From NCBI GenBank assembly GCA_038236865.1, contig JBBRZI010000009.1, forward strand, positions 1-26,262: DNA of 26,262 nt, written 5' to 3'. The number at the start of each line of letters is the position of its first letter. The first letter of the stretch is position 1. The DNA comes from UBA4729 sp038236865. GTDB lineage: Bacteria; Patescibacteriota; Saccharimonadia; Saccharimonadales; UBA4665. Below are positions 23,391 to 26,262 of this stretch, in pieces. The position numbers and the translations under genes were made by a program. The notes under the pieces are model-generated. The model made no database searches. It was not told where the DNA came from and saw only the letters and a program-made list of their open reading frames with translations.

Positions 23391-23723
23391 CTAGCTTGGA
23401 GGACCCTCAAGTGGTGGTACTGCTGGCGGGTGTAGTTCTACATATGTAGTTTCGGCAGCCTCCAGTTCAGCCCTAGCGTCAGCTTCGACTTGTCTGTCGA
23501 GAGTTACACCACTGATCTCCAGGGCTTTAAGCCCCCGCCAATTTTCACGGGCGGCTTGACGAGCGTTCGCCGCATCAATCATTTCGCTCTGATTTACGCG
23601 ATCTTCTATTAAAGCGACGACCTCTTCGGGTGATTTGGTGCGTAGGGCCGCAACGAGCTCAGTCATCGCTTGCTCGAGGTGAACGGGTTCATTGGGTGGT
23701 GACTGCTGGGGTATTTCAGACAT
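23391..23723 (-). CDS. Small acidic coiled-coil-like protein between rnj and ftsK
   Basis: A 110-aa soluble protein of unknown function. A proline/glutamine-rich N-terminus (SEIPQQSPPNEPVH) is followed by a highly helical acidic body (EQAMTELVAALRTKSPEEVV, ARQAARENWRGLKALEI, QVEADARAELEAAETTY). The tail is proline-rich (LHPPAVPPLEGPPS). The body looks able to form a coiled coil. It has no membrane helix. The gene has the best promoter in the window, TTGACA-17-TATAAT, positioned so that transcription starts on the A of the ATG, and no ribosome site. Strong, leaderless expression is therefore predicted. Location suggests a link to RNA turnover or division, but nothing in the sequence proves it. 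Confidence 0.8.
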   Translation of the reverse strand: MSEIPQQSPPNEPVHLEQAMTELVAALRTKSPEEVVALIEDRVNQSEMIDAANARQAARENWRGLKALEISGVTLDRQVEADARAELEAAETTYVELHPPAVPPLEGPPS

Positions 23724-23729
23724 ATCACT

Positions 23730-23758
23730 ATTATAACAATATGTGCAAGTTCTGTCAA
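23730..23758 (-). promoter_or_regulatory. Perfect consensus promoter of the 110-aa gene (leaderless)
   Basis: TTGACA (23753-23758), a 17-bp spacer ending TGT, TATAAT (23730-23735). It is both full consensus and extended -10. The start predicted 7 nt past the -10 is 23723, the A of the ATG. Confidence 0.85.
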
Positions 23759-23782
23759 TCTGCTAATGCTTCCCTGGCTGGC

Positions 23783-25948
23783 TCAGTCGAGGCGGGCGTC
23801 TTGGGTGAGCAAACGAGCGCGCATTTCCTGGAAACGCTTTTGCTGGTCGGCGGCGATCTCTTCGGGAGTCTTGGGTTTTTCCTGCGGGACTGGGGTGGCG
23901 TGAGCACCGGGGCGGGCATCGGTTCGAGTGGCGCTGCCACCACCACCGTTGTTACCGCCGCCGTTACCGCCGATCACATTAATGACCGGGATAACAATTG
24001 GGCTGCGCTGGGTTTGCTCGAACAAGTAGTGGGTGACATGGTCTTTGAGCTCGACCTTAAAGCGGTCGAGGTCGACGCGTTTGAAGCGCTGCTGGACAGC
24101 CCGCTTGAGTTCTTGGCGCAGGCCATTCATGATCTCTTCGTTGTCGCGCATATAGATGAAGCCGCGCGAAATAATGTCGGGGCTGGTCAGCAAGTTGCCG
24201 GTCTTTTTGTCGATCGTCAGTACGATCGAGACTAAGCCCTCTTCGCTCATCAGCACACGATCTTTGACAACGACATTGTTGACGACGGCGCCGGTTTGGT
24301 CGACCAGGACGGTACCGTGGGGGACTTCACCGATCACTTCCATCTTGTCGGGCGTCAGGGCGATGATTTCGCCGTTATCGACACTCAGCGTGTTGGCGCG
24401 GGGTATGCCCTGCTCAACGGCCAGTTCGAGGTGATATTTCTTGGCAGTAAAGTCACCGTAGATGGGAACGAAGAACTTTGGCTGGGTCATTTTAATCATG
24501 TCGGCGTACTCATCGCGGCTGGCGTGGCCAGACACGTGCAGTGGTCCGGCACCATCGAGTTCGCGGGTTTCGTGGCGGAAGACGTGCACGCCCTTGCGCA
24601 TCAGATCATCGACCATCGAACGAATGTGGGCATCATTGCCGGAGTACGGGATTGGGTTACTCGACAGTACGACGGTATCCTGCTCTTTGAGTTTAACGTG
24701 GCGGTGCTCGCCGTTACTCATGCGCTGCAGGGCGCTGCTCGGCTCACCTTGGGAACCGGTACAGACGACAACGAGATCGGTGTCTTTCATGGTGCCGGCC
24801 GAACCGATTGGCACAAAGGTACCTTTCGGTATGCGCACGAAGCCGTGGCGAACGGCCATTTCGAGCGTGCTGACCATGCTGCGACCGTCCATAGCGACTT
24901 TCTTGTGGCTTTGGACGGCGGCGTTAATGATCATCTGTACCCGGTTCATGTTGGTCGAGAACAAGCCGACAAAGATCCGGCCGGGGGCATTGTTCATGAT
25001 GTCGATGAAGCTTTGCTCGATCGTGCTCTCGCTCGGCGTGCGGCCGAGACGTTCGGTGGTGGTGCTTTCGCTCAGCAGTGCCAAGACACCCTCACGACCG
25101 AGTTCGGTCAAGCGTTCGATATCACTGCGCTCGTGGTCGAGTGGGTTGGGGTCGAGACGGAAGTCACCGGTGTTAATGATGCGGCCGACAGGCGTATCGA
25201 GGACGATACAGGTCGAACCAGGAATCGAGTGCGTAATGCGCACCAGTTCGACGAAGAACTCGCCAATTTTAAGGCGTTCGTGGGTGTTCTCGTTCATTGT
25301 CACGGTGCGTAGCTCGAAGCCATCGGGCATCGGCAAGCCAAAGTTTTCAAAGATTTCTTCGACGCGGCCAATCGTAAAGCGGCTGCCGTAGATTGGAGCT
25401 GGGAACTTCGGCACAATGTGCGGCAAGCCGCCAATGTGGTCGAGGTGACCATGGGTAATGATGTAGGCGCGCAGTTTACCTTTGATCTGTTCGAGGTAGG
25501 TTGTGTCGGCGATGCCGTAGTTGATACCCGGCAGGTCGACGCCAAGGTCGTTGCCACAGTCAAGAATCACGGCGTCGTTTAAATACTCAACGAGGATCAT
25601 GTTTTTGGAACCACCGCCGTCCATACCACCGAGGCCGATGATTTTCAGCCGAGGCGTATCGTCGATGACGTTGGCGCGGCGCGGCTTGACAGCGTCTGCC
25701 GTTAGGTACTGGTTGGCGATGCGTTGGGCGTCCATTTGTGAGCGCTTTTGGGCGCGCACGGCTTGGCCGCGCGAGGTATTGAGTTGGGTTCCTGAACGAA
25801 TCGAGGAATCGTTGCTGCGGCCCTGCCCGCGACTTTGGCCGGCTTGGCCAGCGTTGCCACCACTTCTGGGTGGCCGATTACGATTGTCGTCGTTGCCGGG
25901 GGTGGGGTTGGTAGGTTTTGGGTTGTTGTTATTGTTGGTTGGATTCAT
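23783..25948 (-). CDS. rnj: Ribonuclease J (metallo-beta-lactamase/beta-CASP)
   Basis: A 721-aa dual 5'-exo/endoribonuclease for mRNA decay and RNA maturation; typical members are about 555 aa. The first ~100 residues are a low-complexity N/P/R/G/Q-rich extension (MNPTNNNNNPKPTNP). The MBL domain has HGHLDHIGG at about 166-174, ITHSIPGS and NTGDFRLD; the beta-CASP domain has HVSGHASRDE. The usual P-(I/V)-H-G-E motif reads PIYGD, with Tyr at residue 497 in place of a histidine normally used at the metal centre. After the C-terminal domain come a Gly/Asn linker and a charged tail. ATG 25948 has a close AGGAG. A 7-bp hairpin lies just upstream, a possible self-regulatory target. Confidence 0.95.
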   Translation of the reverse strand: MNPTNNNNNPKPTNPTPGNDDNRNRPPRSGGNAGQAGQSRGQGRSNDSSIRSGTQLNTSRGQAVRAQKRSQMDAQRIANQYLTADAVKPRRANVIDDTPRLKIIGLGGMDGGGSKNMILVEYLNDAVILDCGNDLGVDLPGINYGIADTTYLEQIKGKLRAYIITHGHLDHIGGLPHIVPKFPAPIYGSRFTIGRVEEIFENFGLPMPDGFELRTVTMNENTHERLKIGEFFVELVRITHSIPGSTCIVLDTPVGRIINTGDFRLDPNPLDHERSDIERLTELGREGVLALLSESTTTERLGRTPSESTIEQSFIDIMNNAPGRIFVGLFSTNMNRVQMIINAAVQSHKKVAMDGRSMVSTLEMAVRHGFVRIPKGTFVPIGSAGTMKDTDLVVVCTGSQGEPSSALQRMSNGEHRHVKLKEQDTVVLSSNPIPYSGNDAHIRSMVDDLMRKGVHVFRHETRELDGAGPLHVSGHASRDEYADMIKMTQPKFFVPIYGDFTAKKYHLELAVEQGIPRANTLSVDNGEIIALTPDKMEVIGEVPHGTVLVDQTGAVVNNVVVKDRVLMSEEGLVSIVLTIDKKTGNLLTSPDIISRGFIYMRDNEEIMNGLRQELKRAVQQRFKRVDLDRFKVELKDHVTHYLFEQTQRSPIVIPVINVIGGNGGGNNGGGGSATRTDARPGAHATPVPQEKPKTPEEIAADQQKRFQEMRARLLTQDARLD

Positions 25949-25959
25949 ATTTCTCCTGT

Positions 25960-25978
25960 AATAACCGCTGGGGTTATT
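25960..25978 (-). promoter_or_regulatory. Hairpin in the rnj 5' leader
   Basis: AATAACC and GGTTATT pair around a 5-nt loop, ending just before the AGGAG of rnj. It could protect or regulate the rnj message, or weakly end the upstream uracil-DNA glycosylase transcript. Confidence 0.45.
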
Positions 25979-25992
25979 GTCTTAATTAATTC

Positions 25993-26262
25993 TTAAATTT
26001 TATTCGTGATGGTTGGGATCAGCGCAAAGTCGTCGAGCAATGTTTGGCGCATGCCAGGGTTATACAGTGCTGCCGCCGGATGATATAACGGCATAATGAC
26101 TACCTGCAGGCCGGCACTTGAGTCTTTGAAGTTCAAGTGTATGGGCTGAGGCTCACCGTGGACTTTGCTGATTTGCAGATCCGGCAAGAAGCAATTCATA
26201 CTGTGTCGCCCGAGAGTCACGACGACTTTGGGCTGAATCACTTCTAGCTGGCTCTGTAAATA
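25993..26262 (-). CDS. Uracil-DNA glycosylase, family 4 type (partial, N-terminus beyond window)
   Basis: The last 89 codons of a base-excision repair enzyme that removes uracil from DNA. The frame is open to the window edge; the internal GTG at 26241 is not the start. Visible family features are the strand VIQPKVVVTLGRHSMNCFLPD and the motif-2-like HPAAALYNP, whose histidine and following loop insert at the flipped uracil. Family-4 and family-5 enzymes share these; the iron-sulfur cysteines that would settle it lie outside the window. It ends 44 nt before rnj on the same strand and may be cotranscribed with it. Confidence 0.85.
   Translation of the reverse strand, partial: YLQSQLEVIQPKVVVTLGRHSMNCFLPDLQISKVHGEPQPIHLNFKDSSAGLQVVIMPLYHPAAALYNPGMRQTLLDDFALIPTITNKI

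Noticed and set aside
24296..25312. 338-codon plus-strand reading frame
   Set aside because: It lies wholly antisense to RNase J, whose motifs are certain. It has no family features, and long shadow frames are expected from the codon bias here.
1..26262. UGA recoding (as in Gracilibacteria)
   Set aside because: TGA ends pilM, pilN and the 2H gene at coupled junctions, and recognised proteins need no in-frame TGA.
1..26262. CRISPR arrays, tRNA or rRNA genes, transposase genes
   Set aside because: None seen in the intergenic gaps, which are nearly all short; no regularly spaced direct repeats and no transposase-like frame.

Overview
The window looks like a chromosomal segment of a Candidate Phyla Radiation bacterium, most likely Candidatus Saccharibacteria (TM7). 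This is inferred from gene content: a compact Gram-positive-like type IV pilus cluster (pilM-pilN-pilO-small membrane gene-pilB) beside a very large secreted surface protein, an RNase J/FtsK neighbourhood, VKOR-type disulfide chemistry, and many short uncharacterised genes. TGA is a normal stop here: pilM, pilN and the 2H phosphoesterase gene all end in it. That argues against the UGA-recoding Gracilibacteria and Absconditabacteria. Shine-Dalgarno sites of the AAGGAGG type are clear before several genes, while others look leaderless. The taxonomic call rests on my recognition of families, not on a search.

Layout. (1) 1-7178, minus strand: a membrane-anchored TPR-like protein with its own promoter, a 932-aa secreted protein, then pilM, pilN, pilO, a small membrane protein and pilB, which is cut by the window edge. 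(2) 7371-10222: a DHA2-type drug exporter (minus) divergent from a two-gene membrane operon (plus) of a 185-aa protein and a VKOR-family oxidoreductase. A perfect CRP-type palindrome lies between them. (3) 10223-13085: an AT-rich island dominated by an unrecognised 847-aa protein with about a dozen 28-residue repeats. (4) 13086-16050: ychF, a bacterial PH-domain protein, and a CRP/FNR-family regulator. (5) 16065-20762, minus strand: a degenerate phosphoribosyltransferase and the translation/replication operon rpsF-ssb-rpsR-efp-2H phosphoesterase-tlyA, preceded by an uncharacterised 301-aa gene. (6) 20763-21134: a 372-base non-coding stretch with two terminator-like hairpins and a 160-nt element closed by a long inverted repeat. 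(7) 21135-26262, minus strand: ftsK, a 110-aa gene with a perfect consensus promoter, RNase J, and the end of a family-4-type uracil-DNA glycosylase.

How the genes may work together. Region 1 is an envelope module: pilM/N/O form the inner-membrane platform for a pilus powered by PilB, and the large secreted protein is a candidate pilus-associated adhesin. VKOR would supply oxidising equivalents for cysteine-containing exported proteins such as that one. The CRP-family regulator carries the recognition-helix residues known from E. coli CRP to read TGTGA, and two matching sites occur in the window. One is upstream of the VKOR operon; the other is at -41.5 of the predicted start of the PH-domain gene, which is divergent from the regulator gene. 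This suggests a small local regulon.

The least explained items are the 847-aa repeat protein, the 160-nt inverted-repeat element after ftsK, the predicted regulon, and a run of apparently leaderless genes.
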